This document shows, piece after piece, positions 54,682-63,936 of a stretch of DNA of 64,000 nt; the stretch's first letter is position 1; each line of letters begins with the position of its first letter. A program made the position numbers and the translations under genes. The stretch covers positions 1 through 64,000 of the forward strand of contig DXFM01000010.1 of the NCBI GenBank assembly GCA_019114465.1, given 5' to 3'. The notes below the pieces were generated by a model. It did no database searches. It was not told the origin of the DNA and worked only from the letters and a program-made list of their open reading frames with translations. Source of the DNA: Candidatus Lachnoclostridium avicola. Lineage in GTDB: Bacteria; Bacillota; Clostridia; Lachnospirales; Lachnospiraceae.

Positions 54682-56168
54682 TCCTGCACCGCCCCTGCCA
54701 GGGCGGCCTCCGTCTCCGCCGTCAGATCTTTTGTCTCCCGGATCTCCTCCAGAATTTCCGGATAATTTTCTTCCATAAAGCCATAAAATTCCTTTTCAAA
54801 ATCCCGGATCTCTGCTGCCGGCACCTCTCCCAGCAGCTCCCTGGTGACGGCATACAAGAAAGCCGTCTGGTATTCCACAGGCACAGGGCGGTGGGGTTCC
54901 TGCTTTAACGCCTCCCGGATCTTTTCCCCCTGCGCCAGCTTTTTCCTGGCCGTTTCATCCAGATCCGATCCAAACTGGGCAAACCCCGCCAGCTCCCGGT
55001 ACTGGGCCAGTTCCGTCCGCACCGGGGCCGCCGTCTTTTTCATGGCCTTGATCTGGGCCGCTCCGCCCACTCTGGACACAGACAGTCCGGCATTCACCGC
55101 CGGCCGGAATCCCGCCCGGAAGGCCTCCGCCTCCAGATAGATCTGGCCGTCTGTAATGGAAATCACATTGGTGGGAATATAGGCGGACACATCCCCCGCC
55201 TGAGTCTCGATAATCGGCAGAGCCGTCAGGGAGCCTCCGCCCAGCTCATCCGACAGGCGGGCTGCCCGCTCCAGCAGACGGGAGTGGAGATAGAACACAT
55301 CTCCGGGATAGGCCTCCCGCCCCGGCGGCCGTTTTAACAGCAGAGAAATGGTCCGGTAGGCAGCGGCATGTCTGGTGAGATCATCGTAAACGATGAGCAC
55401 ATCCTCTCCCCGCTCCATCCACTCTTCTCCCATGGCGCAGCCGGCGTAAGGCGCCAGATACTGCAGCGGGGCAAGGTCAGCGGCAGTGGAAACCACCACT
55501 GTGGTGTAGGCCATGGCGCCATGCTCCTCCAGGGTCCTCACCACCCCCGCCGCCGCGGATGCCTTCTGTCCTATGGCCACATAAATGCAGCGGACTCCCT
55601 GACCCCTTTGATTGATAATGGCATCCAGGGCAATCGCCGTTTTTCCCGTCTGACGGTCCCCGATGATCAGCTCCCGCTGCCCCCTTCCCACGGGAACCAT
55701 CACGTCCACTGCCTTGATGCCCGTCTGAAGAGGGGTATTCACAGACTTTCTCTCGATCACTCCGTGGGCTTCGCTCTCAATCCGGCGGTACCGCACTGAA
55801 TCCACCGGCCCCTTTCCGTCAATAGGCCTGCCCAGGGCGTCCACCACCCGGCCGGTCAGTCCATCCCCCACCGGGACCTCCGCCACTTTTCCCGTGCGCC
55901 TGACGGGATCGCCCTCGCTCACCGGCGGTTCATCCCCCAGAAGCACCGCCCCCACGTGGTCTGTCTCCAGATTCAGAGCCATGCCATACACCTCGCCGGG
56001 AAACTCCAGCAGCTCCCCGGCCATCACCTGATCCAGTCCGTAGATCCGGGCGATCCCGTCGGCGGTCTGCACCACCATCCCCGTCTGGGCCGCTTCCAGC
56101 CGGACCGGATAATTTTCAATTTTTTCCCGGATCACCGCGCTGATCTCCTCCGGCTTTAAACCTGCCAT
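54651..56168 (-). CDS. atpA: ATP synthase F1 alpha subunit
   Basis: The 505-aa non-catalytic nucleotide-binding subunit. Walker A is [13 protein letters not shown], followed by [17 protein letters not shown] and [31 protein letters not shown] is the C-terminal signature with the arginine finger Arg. Length is standard. It starts 3 nt after delta and overlaps gamma. Confidence 0.98.
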   Translation of the reverse strand: MAGLKPEEISAVIREKIENYPVRLEAAQTGMVVQTADGIARIYGLDQVMAGELLEFPGEVYGMALNLETDHVGAVLLGDEPPVSEGDPVRRTGKVAEVPVGDGLTGRVVDALGRPIDGKGPVDSVRYRRIESEAHGVIERKSVNTPLQTGIKAVDVMVPVGRGQRELIIGDRQTGKTAIALDAIINQRGQGVRCIYVAIGQKASAAAGVVRTLEEHGAMAYTTVVVSTAADLAPLQYLAPYAGCAMGEEWMERGEDVLIVYDDLTRHAAAYRTISLLLKRPPGREAYPGDVFYLHSRLLERAARLSDELGGGSLTALPIIETQAGDVSAYIPTNVISITDGQIYLEAEAFRAGFRPAVNAGLSVSRVGGAAQIKAMKKTAAPVRTELAQYRELAGFAQFGSDLDETARKKLAQGEKIREALKQEPHRPVPVEYQTAFLYAVTRELLGEVPAAEIRDFEKEFYGFMEENYPEILEEIRETKDLTAETEAALAGAVQECQRERRWTM

Positions 56169-56171
56169 CTC

Positions 56172-56714
56172 TCAGCCTCCTTTTTCCAGTTCCCTTCTGA
56201 TCTTCTCCAGCCGTCCCCTCACGCTGCCGTCCAGCACCAGATCCCCGGCCAGAATCCTCAGCCCGCCCACAAGCTCCGGAACCACCCGAAACTCAATTTC
56301 TGCTTTTTCCCAGGGCATGGTTTCCAGAATCCGGTTACGAACCCGGTTTTTCTGCCTCACATCCAGTTTCCCGGCGCTCTCCACCAGAACCCTCTGGATC
56401 CCTGCCAGCCTCTCTGCCTTCCGTCTAAATTCACTGATAATGCCAGGAAGCCTGTCCTGTCTGCCCTTTTCCAGAACCACGGAAAACAGCCCCAGCCACT
56501 CCCGGGAAATTTTCCCGGAAAATACCTGGACCAGCAAATCCATCTTTTCCTCCGTCCCAACCGCCGGATGGCCTAAAAACCTGCCCAACTCCCCGGACTG
56601 TTCCAGGACTTGTTCCAGAATTTCCGCCTCCGTTTTCAGAATCTCCGTTTTTCCTCTCTCCCGGGCCGCCTCAAACATGGCCTGCCCATACACCTCTTCT
56701 ATCTGACCTGCCAT
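56172..56714 (-). CDS. atpH: ATP synthase F1 delta subunit
   Basis: The 180-aa peripheral-stalk subunit that joins F1 to the b dimer. The N-terminal helical bundle (VYGQAMFEAARERGKTEIL ... LGRFLGHPAVGTEEKMDLL) and the C-terminal RVVPELVGGLRILAGDLVLDGSVRGRLEKI are characteristic. It overlaps b by 16 nt. Confidence 0.94.
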   Translation of the reverse strand: MAGQIEEVYGQAMFEAARERGKTEILKTEAEILEQVLEQSGELGRFLGHPAVGTEEKMDLLVQVFSGKISREWLGLFSVVLEKGRQDRLPGIISEFRRKAERLAGIQRVLVESAGKLDVRQKNRVRNRILETMPWEKAEIEFRVVPELVGGLRILAGDLVLDGSVRGRLEKIRRELEKGG

Positions 56715-57226
56715 GTTTCCCGGTCCATCTCCTTCAGCGTTTCCTCCACCAGCTGGCTGTGAAGCTTCCGGCTGGCCAACGCCCCCAGAACCTTTTCGGC
56801 AGTCATCACAGCAGCCGACGCCACATCCATCCTCAGCCTCTCCTCCGCCTGTCTGTACTCCATTTCAGCGGCCGCCTCCGCCCGTCTGCGGATCTCCTCC
56901 GCCTCCCGCTCAGCGGCCCGCAGAATCTCCGTCTCCCGCTCGCCCGCCATCCGCCTGGCCTCCTCAAGGATCTCCTGCCGCTCCCGGCCGGCGGCGGCCA
57001 GCCTGGCTTCATATTCCCCTTTCAGCTTTCCCGCGCTCTCCCGGGCACGATCTGCCTCCAAAAGCTCCCCGGCAATCCTGTCACGCCGCTCTCTTAACAG
57101 CTTCTTCGCCGGTTCAAACAGAAAATAAGACAGGGCAAAAAACAGAATCAGCAGGTTTACTGCCGTCAGCACGCCGTCAAACAGCAGCTGTCCGTCAAAT
57201 CCAAGAAGCCGTTCCACGGCTTTCAC
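56699..57226 (-). CDS. atpF: ATP synthase F0 b subunit
   Basis: The 175-aa b subunit: one membrane helix (VLTAVNLLILFFALSYFLF, about residues 20-38), then a long charged helix rich in Glu, Arg and Ala (about 40-150) that forms the peripheral stalk. LFEPAKKLLRERRDRI is the usual junction. It follows c and overlaps delta by 16 nt. Confidence 0.95.
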   Translation of the reverse strand: MKAVERLLGFDGQLLFDGVLTAVNLLILFFALSYFLFEPAKKLLRERRDRIAGELLEADRARESAGKLKGEYEARLAAAGRERQEILEEARRMAGERETEILRAAEREAEEIRRRAEAAAEMEYRQAEERLRMDVASAAVMTAEKVLGALASRKLHSQLVEETLKEMDRETWQVR

Positions 57227-57274
57227 CTCCTATCTTCTCTCCTCATCTCCACTGCCAGCCAGCCCGGTTTTCCA

Positions 57275-57562
<288 letters not shown>

Positions 57563-58273
57563 TCAGTATGGTTCCATTTTGTCATTTACATACACCAGCG
57601 TCAGCATACAAAATACATAGGCCTGGATCGCCCCGGAAAACAGGTCACAGTACCCGTGCAGAAAGGCCGGCAGACCGATTTTTGCCCAAAGTGGCATCAT
57701 CCCGTACCACAGTTCTATGAGGATCACCCCGGACACCATATTTCCAAAGAGCCGCAGGGAAAGGGACAGCGGATTGGCGATCTCCCCGATCAGATTGATG
57801 GGAAACAGCACGGGAAACGGCCGGAACAGGCTGGCAAAATGTCCCATCCCCCTGTTTCGGATACCCTGGTAATGCACGATGACAAAGGTAAAAATTCCCA
57901 GAGCCAGAGTGACGCCAAAATCCGCGGTGGGAGCCCGCAGCCCAAGCAGCCCGGCCACGTTGCACAGCAGGATAAAGAGAAAAACCGTTCCCACATAGTT
58001 GAAAAACCGATCTCCTCTGTCTCCCATCACCCCGCTCGTCATCCGCTCCAGAAGCTCCGCGCCGTACTCCACTCCATTCTGCACGCCTTCCGGGACCGCC
58101 GTTCCCGCCTTTAACTTCCTTCCGGCGAAAAACGCCAGCAAAATCAGCAGAAGAGTCACGATCCCCATTCCCACCGCCGTTGTGGTGATCCACAGCTCCT
58201 GCCCCATAAAGGTAAAGGAATACAGACCGTGAATCATAAAATCCGGCCCTCCCCCGGCTTCCGCACCGCCCAT
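57563..58273 (-). CDS. atpB: ATP synthase F0 a subunit
   Basis: The 236-aa stator channel subunit with five or six hydrophobic helices. SLSLRLFGNMVSGVIL carries the essential Arg, and IQAYVFCMLTLVYVND is the last helix. The ATG at 58273 overlaps the upstream stop by one base behind GGAGAGC; longer frames to 58564 run through the upstream gene and are rejected. Confidence 0.96.
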   Translation of the reverse strand: MGGAEAGGGPDFMIHGLYSFTFMGQELWITTTAVGMGIVTLLLILLAFFAGRKLKAGTAVPEGVQNGVEYGAELLERMTSGVMGDRGDRFFNYVGTVFLFILLCNVAGLLGLRAPTADFGVTLALGIFTFVIVHYQGIRNRGMGHFASLFRPFPVLFPINLIGEIANPLSLSLRLFGNMVSGVILIELWYGMMPLWAKIGLPAFLHGYCDLFSGAIQAYVFCMLTLVYVNDKMEPY

Positions 58274-58731
58274 CAGCTCTCCACCTCCGTCTTTTCTTCC
58301 TGTTCTGGCTTTTCCATATCTTCCGCCGTTCCTTCGCCTCCCGCCCTCCTCCGGCAGATCCGGTGAAACACCGGCTGGAGATAAGCTCCCGTCTTTAAGC
58401 CCAGCGCTCCCACAGCCACCGCCAGAACATTGATCCGGTCTGAAAATTTCCACAGAATCACAATCATCACCGCGCCGTAGCAGACGGCCCGCAAGGCCAC
58501 CCCGGACGCCGTTCTCCTGCCCGCTTCCCGGCTCTCCCCGGCCCGCGCCGCCCGTTCCAGGCAAAAGGCCATATGAAGAAGCATCAGCCCTCCGCAGACC
58601 ATTCCCAGAAAAAGCCCGGCAAACACCGGCGCCCGGCGAAAAAAGAACCAGGCAGCAGCCGCACAGAGCAGATTGTGGACCACCAGTCCCGCGAAAATCT
58701 CTCCCGCCATGATCTTCATGCTCTTTTCCAT
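58273..58731 (-). CDS. atpI: ATP synthase subunit I-like membrane protein
   Basis: A 152-aa protein with four predicted membrane helices in two pairs (about 11-27, 34-52, 76-93, 99-112) and a charged Glu-rich tail. Its place, directly before the a subunit, and its topology match UncI/AtpI proteins that assist c-ring assembly; the sequence itself is weakly conserved. GAGGAGGCGGGGG precedes the ATG at 58731; the frame continues upstream to 59007 without a ribosome site and crosses a terminator. Confidence 0.78.
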   Translation of the reverse strand: MEKSMKIMAGEIFAGLVVHNLLCAAAAWFFFRRAPVFAGLFLGMVCGGLMLLHMAFCLERAARAGESREAGRRTASGVALRAVCYGAVMIVILWKFSDRINVLAVAVGALGLKTGAYLQPVFHRICRRRAGGEGTAEDMEKPEQEEKTEVES

Positions 58732-58869
58732 TTCCCCCGCCTCCTCTCCGCCCCGGCCTCGGCCGCCGGAACCACGCTGGTATACAGTCTGTTCAGAAAA
58801 CGATTTTCTATGCGTGGCCGAACCTCCGTTTCCCAGCGGCGCCGTTTTTCTTTCCCGAAACGGGACCAA

Positions 58870-58915
58870 AAAAAGCCCTGCCGGCTGTATCTCAAGCCGA
58901 CAGAGCTTCTCTGCT
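58870..58915 (-). terminator. Terminator after the exporter/asparaginase operon
   Basis: On the minus strand AAGCTCTGTCGGCT pairs with AGCCGGCAGGGCTT (some G-T) around an 8-nt loop and is followed by TTTTTGG. It lies 10 nt past the exporter stop and before the atp operon. Confidence 0.88.
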
Positions 58916-58924
58916 TTCCGCTGT

Positions 58925-59365
58925 TTATTTTTTCCCCTTTTCTCCCCGGGCAGCCATGCGGAAAAATTTCTGGGGAATCTCAAACACAAACACAATTCCC
59001 AGCACAATGGCGCAGGCCGATTTCACAGCCACCAGGCCGGTAGCCGACATCTGTTCCAGCTGATTGGTCACCAGATAATAGAAGGTCCAGTAAAGTCCGA
59101 TTCCAGGCACCAATGGGATCATCCCCGCGATGAGAAACACCGTCACCGGGCACCTCTTTTTTACCGCGAAAAAGCGGGACAGCAGAGCCACCAGAACCGT
59201 GGCCGCAAAAGAAGCGATCACTTCCGATCCCCACACCGGAAGGGAGTAGACGCCCCAGGCCACGCTCCCGCACAGGCCGCTGTAAACGAAATACCGCCTG
59301 GGGATTCCGAACAGATAGCCAAAAGCAACCGTCCCCAGAAACGCGGCAATCAGCTCACCGATCAT
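58925..59365 (-). CDS. Threonine/serine exporter small subunit (ThrE_2-like)
   Basis: A 146-aa membrane protein with about four helices, of the DUF3815/ThrE_2 type (ELIAAFLGTVAFGYLFGIPRRYF ... CPVTVFLIAGMIPLVPGIGLYWTFYYLV). It normally pairs with a larger ThrE_1 protein to export threonine and serine. It overlaps the ThrE_1 gene by four bases (ATGA). Because that partner has an internal stop, function is doubtful in this strain. Confidence 0.87.
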   Translation of the reverse strand: MIGELIAAFLGTVAFGYLFGIPRRYFVYSGLCGSVAWGVYSLPVWGSEVIASFAATVLVALLSRFFAVKKRCPVTVFLIAGMIPLVPGIGLYWTFYYLVTNQLEQMSATGLVAVKSACAIVLGIVFVFEIPQKFFRMAARGEKGKK

Positions 59366-60240
59366 AACAGCACACCTCCCAGCAGATGATGGTACACGAG
59401 AAACACCGCCCCGGCGCCGGCGCCCACGCTCATAAACACCAGCACCGCGTCCAGCAGGCGCACCGCCCCGGAAATGTAATCTCCATCCGCCAAGTCCCGG
59501 ATGCCGTTGGTAAAGGGCAGCCCCGGCACCAGCAGCAGGATCGTGCCCATGACCAGCGGCCGCAGATGTTCCCCGATCCCGCAGTGGTAAAAAAAGAGGC
59601 AGCACAAAACGATCAGAGCGCCGCTCAGAACATTCCCCGTAATCTTGGAAAAATGCCCGCAGACCATCAGCACAAAGGCATACACCGCCAGACCTGTAAA
59701 AAAGTCGGCAATTATGTCTTTCACAGAACCTCCGAACAGAAAGCAGAAACAGGCGCAGGCAGCTCCGGCCACCAGGATCTGGGCGGCCTTCGGCCGCCCC
59801 GGCAGCTGCTCGATCTTTTCCAGACGCCGCCTGACCTCCTCCACAGAATACCCCTTCTCCTCAATCTCCCTGGACAGCTGGTTCACCGCCGTCACCTTGT
59901 CCAGCCGGGTCACCCAGGACGGCAGATGCCGTACCGACGAATACTACGGCTCCTCCCGGCTTCCCGCGGTGATAAAGATCCCGTTGCTGAGCACAAAAGT
60001 GCTGGCCGACTCCACGCCGTAATGACAGCAGATCCTCTGGATCGTCTCCTCCACCCGGAAGATCTCCGCCCCGTTTCCCAGGAGCAGACAGCCCGCCTTC
60101 ATGGCTGTATCCAGCACCTGCCGCTGATAATTCACATTCGCATTCCCGTCTCCGGGCCCTTCTCCGCCGGCCGGATCCGCGGCCGCCGGTCCTCCATTTT
60201 CCGCCGGCCCTGTATTTTTATATTGATCTCTGATTTCCAT
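59362..60240 (-). pseudogene. Threonine/serine exporter large subunit (ThrE_1-like), interrupted by an in-frame TAG
   Basis: Codons from 60240 to 59947 encode 98 residues ending ITAGSREEP; codon 59946-59944 is TAG; the same frame then continues YSSVRHLPSWVTRLDKVTAVNQLSRE and four membrane helices to the stop at 59362. Joined, the product is about 292 aa, a normal ThrE_1 length, and the sequence reads smoothly across the stop. There is no frameshift. The second half could only start from a GTG at 59913 without a clear ribosome site. Either a recent nonsense mutation, a sequencing error, or amber read-through. Confidence 0.85.
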
Positions 60241-60246
60241 CTTCCT

Positions 60247-61263
60247 CTACTGCTCCCACTGTTTTAAGGGCGGAGTCACCTCATTTACCAGGTTCTCCCC
60301 AAACTTTTCCCGAAGCTCCTCCATGGTCAGGTCCTTTCCCAGCAGCCACATCAGCTTTGTCACCGCCGCCTCCGTGGTCATGTCATACATCTCCATGGCT
60401 CCCGCCTCCAGAGCCTTCCTTCCGGTCTCATACACCTCCAGGCTGCTGCCGTCGTATCTGCACTGACTGCCGATGGCTACGGCTACGCCGCGCTTCACCG
60501 TCCGGCCTACCGCCCCGCAGAGATCATTCTCCCCAAAAGGCAGACCGCCCAGACCGAAGGCCTCCACCACGATTCCCCGGCAGCCCATATCCGCCAGCAT
60601 GTCAAAGATCTCCGGCGGCGTCCCCGGCACAGGCTTCACCACCATCACCTGCTGGCAGTAGCTGGTATCGCTGCGGAACCGGACCGCCGCCCGTTTCGGA
60701 ATCAGTTCTCTCCGAATTCTCATGCCGAAGGCATTGATCTCCGCCACATCCGGGTAGTTGATGCTGTCAAAGGCATCAAAGCTCATGGTCCTCACCTTGG
60801 AAGCGCGGACTCCCAGCATAATTTTCCGGTTAAACGCCACAAAGACGCCGGGGCACCGGCTGTTGGCCATATGGATGGCCGCCCGGCAGTTTTCCATGGC
60901 ATCTGCCACCGGATGGGAAATGGACAGCTGGCTCCCCGTGATCACCACCGGTACCGGCACGCCCCACAGCATGAAAGACAGCATGGAAGCCGTATAGGCC
61001 ATGGTGTCCGTTCCGTGTATCACCACAATGCCGGTATACTCCCGGCTCGCCTCCTCAATCCGCTCCGCCAGCCCGGCCCAGTGTTTCGGCAGAATATTGG
61101 CGCTGTCCAGAGCGCAGAAATCCTCATACTCCAGCCGGCAGTCCTTCGCCACCACCTTCAGTTCCTCCAGAATGTCATGTTCTCCCAGCCCTGGCGTCAG
61201 CCCGCCCGCGCTTTTCACAGAGGAAAATGTCCCCCCAGTGTTAATAATCAGAATTTTTCTCAT
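60247..61263 (-). CDS. ansA: L-asparaginase (type I-like)
   Basis: A 338-aa cytoplasmic amidohydrolase converting asparagine to aspartate and ammonia. The two active-site threonines lie in LIINTGGTFSS near the N-terminus and VVIHGTDTMAY near residue 85; the Lys partner is in VRASKVRTMSF-type sequence. No signal peptide. It follows the HAD gene by 3 nt and precedes the exporter by 6 nt, so one operon. Confidence 0.93.
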   Translation of the reverse strand: MRKILIINTGGTFSSVKSAGGLTPGLGEHDILEELKVVAKDCRLEYEDFCALDSANILPKHWAGLAERIEEASREYTGIVVIHGTDTMAYTASMLSFMLWGVPVPVVITGSQLSISHPVADAMENCRAAIHMANSRCPGVFVAFNRKIMLGVRASKVRTMSFDAFDSINYPDVAEINAFGMRIRRELIPKRAAVRFRSDTSYCQQVMVVKPVPGTPPEIFDMLADMGCRGIVVEAFGLGGLPFGENDLCGAVGRTVKRGVAVAIGSQCRYDGSSLEVYETGRKALEAGAMEMYDMTTEAAVTKLMWLLGKDLTMEELREKFGENLVNEVTPPLKQWEQ

Positions 61264-61266
61264 AGT

Positions 61267-62082
61267 CTATCTCTCACACAAAATATACTGGTTTATAAAC
61301 TTCCCGATCCCGTCGTGATCGTTGTCGTCAGTAATGTAATCCGCCGCGCTTTTCGTCTTCTCGCTTCCGTTGGCCATCACCACTCCCACGCCGGCATTCA
61401 CCGTCATGTCATAATCGTTGTCCGCGTCTCCAAAGGTGCAGAGCTCCTCCATAGTCAGACCGTGCAGCTGGAGAATCTGGCGGATCCCGTAAGTTTTGGA
61501 AACCCCCGGATCCATATACTCCAGCAGAACGCTTGCCGTTTTTAAGGCCGCCGCCCGGTATTCCTCACTGTGAAATGTTTTGCTCCGCTCCACAACCTGA
61601 TCGATGCCCTCCGGCCGGCACACGATCATCACCTTTGGCCTCGGCTCCTCCAGAAAGCGGTCAAAATCCACCACCCGGTAGGGAATCCGGTCCGCTTTCG
61701 AGAGCATCCGGATGTGCTCATCATCCTTCGGCGCGTACAGAATTCCGCCGCTGGGAATCGCAAAATTCACATCCATATCTTCAAAATGTCTTATAATCTC
61801 CCGGATCGCCCCGCCGTCTAAGGGCAGGCTGGATCTCTCTACATTCATGGAAATATCGCATATTTCCGCTCCTCCCGTGCCCACAATGGCATCCACCAGG
61901 CCATCGATTCCCCAATCCTTTAGAGAATTCCGGACGCTGTGCACATCTCTTCCCGTGGAGAGCCCGAATAAAATCCCCTTTTCCCTGACATTTTTTATGG
62001 CTTCCCTGGTCAGATCCGACACTCTTCCCTGACTGGTCAGCAGCGTTCCGTCCACATCGCTCATGAGCACTTTCACATTCAT
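61267..62082 (-). CDS. Cof-type HAD-superfamily phosphatase
   Basis: A 271-aa sugar-phosphate-type phosphatase. Motif I is LMSDVDGTLLTSQGRVS with the nucleophile Asp; motif II in LFGLSTGRDVHS; the C-terminal FGDADNDYDMTVNAGVGVVMANG is motif IV. A C2-type cap lies between. Substrate unknown. First gene of the HAD-asparaginase-exporter operon; AGAAGGAGAAAC precedes the ATG. Confidence 0.93.
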   Translation of the reverse strand: MNVKVLMSDVDGTLLTSQGRVSDLTREAIKNVREKGILFGLSTGRDVHSVRNSLKDWGIDGLVDAIVGTGGAEICDISMNVERSSLPLDGGAIREIIRHFEDMDVNFAIPSGGILYAPKDDEHIRMLSKADRIPYRVVDFDRFLEEPRPKVMIVCRPEGIDQVVERSKTFHSEEYRAAALKTASVLLEYMDPGVSKTYGIRQILQLHGLTMEELCTFGDADNDYDMTVNAGVGVVMANGSEKTKSAADYITDDNDHDGIGKFINQYILCER

Positions 62083-62141
62083 AACAGTTTCTCCTTCTCA
62101 TCAGTTTTTAACCGGCCATTTCCCGCCTGCTGTCATTCTCC

Positions 62142-62171
62142 ATTATAAAATAAAAAGGGCCGGAAATTCAA
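62142..62171 (-). promoter_or_regulatory. Promoter of the HAD-asparaginase operon, overlapping a terminator
   Basis: On the minus strand TTGAAT (62171-62166), 18 nt, TATAAT (62147-62142). The spacer includes the hairpin and T-run at 62150-62178, so a terminator for upstream transcription and a promoter occupy the same bases. Confidence 0.65.
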
Positions 62172-62178
62172 CCGGCCG
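62149..62178 (-). terminator. Terminator of the unit transcribed from 62775
   Basis: On the minus strand GGCCGGTTGAATTTCCGGCC forms an 8-bp hairpin followed by TTTTTATTTT. A second hairpin, TAGGAATGG/CCATTCCTA with TTTTATTG after it, lies upstream at 62204-62248. Confidence 0.7.
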
Positions 62179-62203
62179 CTGTTATATCCTGTATATTTAC
62201 AAT

Positions 62204-62775
62204 AAAATAGGAATGGATACCGATTCTGCTAATCAGCACCCATTCCTAAAACATTGTATCCATTGGATTGTACCTCTTTTTTCCTATATTGCGAAACTTT
62301 CATTCGCTCTGATAAAATCCCCTTATTATCAGTAATCTATGTTTTGATTCTATGATCAATTTCTGATTCTTAACGAATTCCATCTACTCTCTTAACACGT
62401 CCTGACGACTTTTAAAAAAATTGATTTGCGAAACGATCATTTAATCTTCCTGGGGATTAACACCTGTGTACTTCGGACCGTACCTCCTTTTCTGAGATAT
62501 TCCCTTCCAAGATCATCTCCCGCCGCAAGCCTATTCAAATGGTTCCTATTCTGGATGCTCTCTGTCAAATTTCCGGTGGATTTCTCGTCTCCTGCCTGAA
62601 TTTTTTTGAGATATTCCGCTTCAGGATACTTCACTTTGAAATGTTTCTGTGAATGAGACCTTGTCTCTTTCTTTTTTGAAACATTCTCTGAAAGTCTTCT
62701 TCGGGATACGCCCCTTTGAAATCACTTCCAGCAGATAAGCTCTTTAGAGATTTTCTTTTCTATCTCTTTTGTTGT
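62204..62775 (-). ncRNA. Candidate RNA or leader transcript of unknown nature
   Basis: A perfect promoter (62780-62808) faces away from the LysR gene and the next strong hairpin/T-run signals are at 62204-62248 and 62149-62178. Within lie three diverged copies of a unit containing TTTCAAAG, GTATCC and GAAG-GA (near 62723, 62643 and 62495). Short frames in the same register read GRIPKKTFREC, KSILKRNIS and MILEGNISEKEV, but none makes a convincing gene; a 65-codon frame (62437-62634, GTG start) overlaps two copies. It may be a leader of the HAD operon, a small RNA, or a decayed repeat gene. Confidence 0.4.
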
Positions 62776-62779
62776 CTTT

Positions 62780-62808
62780 ATTATAATATCTCCCCGCCAT
62801 TTTGTCAA
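62780..62808 (-). promoter_or_regulatory. Perfect sigma-A promoter divergent from the LysR gene
   Basis: On the minus strand TTGACA (62808-62803), exactly 17 nt, TATAAT (62785-62780). LysR regulators commonly control a divergent neighbour, so this could be its target. Confidence 0.88.
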
Positions 62809-62878
62809 CGCTTTTTTGAAATTATTTTTATATATTTTGAGAATTATCTAGTTGTATATAATTTTTCAGATTATTTAA

Positions 62879-62900
62879 ACAAACAGAACAGTATCTGTTT
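62879..62900 (+). promoter_or_regulatory. Inverted repeat in the LysR promoter region
   Basis: AAACAGA and TCTGTTT (around 62880-62900) are separated by a short spacer, between a TATAAT box (about 62857) and the LysR start. It could be an autoregulatory LysR site. Confidence 0.4.
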
Positions 62901-62994
62901 TGTGTCTCCTTTTCCCCGTCGGGGTGGACAAAATTCCGCCCCTGCTGTAAAATATCCAATTATATCGCGAATTGCATTCAGGGAGGAAACTGTT

Positions 62995-63936
62995 TTGAAT
63001 CTGGAACGACTGGAATATTTCGCCTCTGTGGCGGATCATCTCAACTTCACCAGGGCCGCCGAGGACTGCCACGTGGCGCAGACTGCCATCAGCCGCCACA
63101 TTGCCGCCCTGGAAAACGAGGTGGGCTGCAAGCTCTTCTACCGCACCAACCGGGCCGTGGAGCTGACCCCTGCCGGGAAGGCATTTTACAGTGAGGTCGT
63201 TCCCATGCTGGAGCACTACCGCCGGGCCCTGGAGAAAGCCCGCACGGCCTACAGCGGCAGAGCCTCCTCTCTCCATCTGGGAATCGGCCAGTATGAGATG
63301 GGCTTCGTGTCCCAGCTGTTCCGGGAATTTCACAGTCTGTTTCCCGATATTGCCCTATCCGTCAGCCAGTACCCCTACTCGGAGCTGATCCGCCGCCTGG
63401 AGGATGGGACCGTGGACGTGATATTTCCCCATCCCGCCACCATTCTTCCCGACGGGCAGAGGGAAATCGACGTCCAGCACATGTTTTCCTCCGCCCCCGG
63501 CCTTCTGGTCTCCACGGAAACAGCCGAAACCCGTTTCTCTCCCCTCCCCAAAAGGGGCATTCAGAAAAAGGATCTGGACGGAGAAACCATTATCCTGCTG
63601 ACGGAGCCGGCCGGCCCCATGTCCGGGGAATCGGAAATATCACAGCTGGAAAAAGCCGGTATAAGCGCCGCCGTCACCCAGGTAAACAGCTTAAACGGCC
63701 TGTTTCTCATGGTCAAAGCCGGCCTGGGGATTGCTTTCGTTCCCTCCTTTATTGAAACGGAACTGCCCGAGGGCCTGATGCTTCTGCCCCAGAAGCTCCT
63801 GCCGCCCCAGAGCTACCGGTCCATGACGCTGAAAAACAGCCCCAATCCCGCCGCCGGCCTGTTTTCCAAAGGTATCCTCACCTCTCAGACGGTGATGAGC
63901 GGCATTAAAAAACGTTATCTCCGCCACGGAGAATGA
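62995..63936 (+). CDS. LysR family transcriptional regulator
   Basis: A 313-aa regulator. The winged helix-turn-helix is clear: LNLERLEYFASVADHLNFTRAAEDCHVAQTAISRHIAALENEVG. The ligand-binding periplasmic-protein-like domain runs from about residue 90 (LHLGIGQYEMGF) to the end. I start at the TTG at 62995, seven nt after GGGAGGAAA; no ATG fits and the frame upstream is AT-rich non-coding. The inducer is unknown. It is divergent from the strong promoter at 62780-62808. Confidence 0.92.
   Translation: MNLERLEYFASVADHLNFTRAAEDCHVAQTAISRHIAALENEVGCKLFYRTNRAVELTPAGKAFYSEVVPMLEHYRRALEKARTAYSGRASSLHLGIGQYEMGFVSQLFREFHSLFPDIALSVSQYPYSELIRRLEDGTVDVIFPHPATILPDGQREIDVQHMFSSAPGLLVSTETAETRFSPLPKRGIQKKDLDGETIILLTEPAGPMSGESEISQLEKAGISAAVTQVNSLNGLFLMVKAGLGIAFVPSFIETELPEGLMLLPQKLLPPQSYRSMTLKNSPNPAAGLFSKGILTSQTVMSGIKKRYLRHGE

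Noticed and set aside
59944-59946. TAG as a pyrrolysine codon
   Set aside because: No pyl genes are visible, the protein is not a methylamine methyltransferase, and a plain nonsense mutation explains the data.
62437-62634. A 65-codon minus-strand frame
   Set aside because: GTG start without a ribosome site, and related motif copies fall in different frames; evidence for a protein is insufficient.
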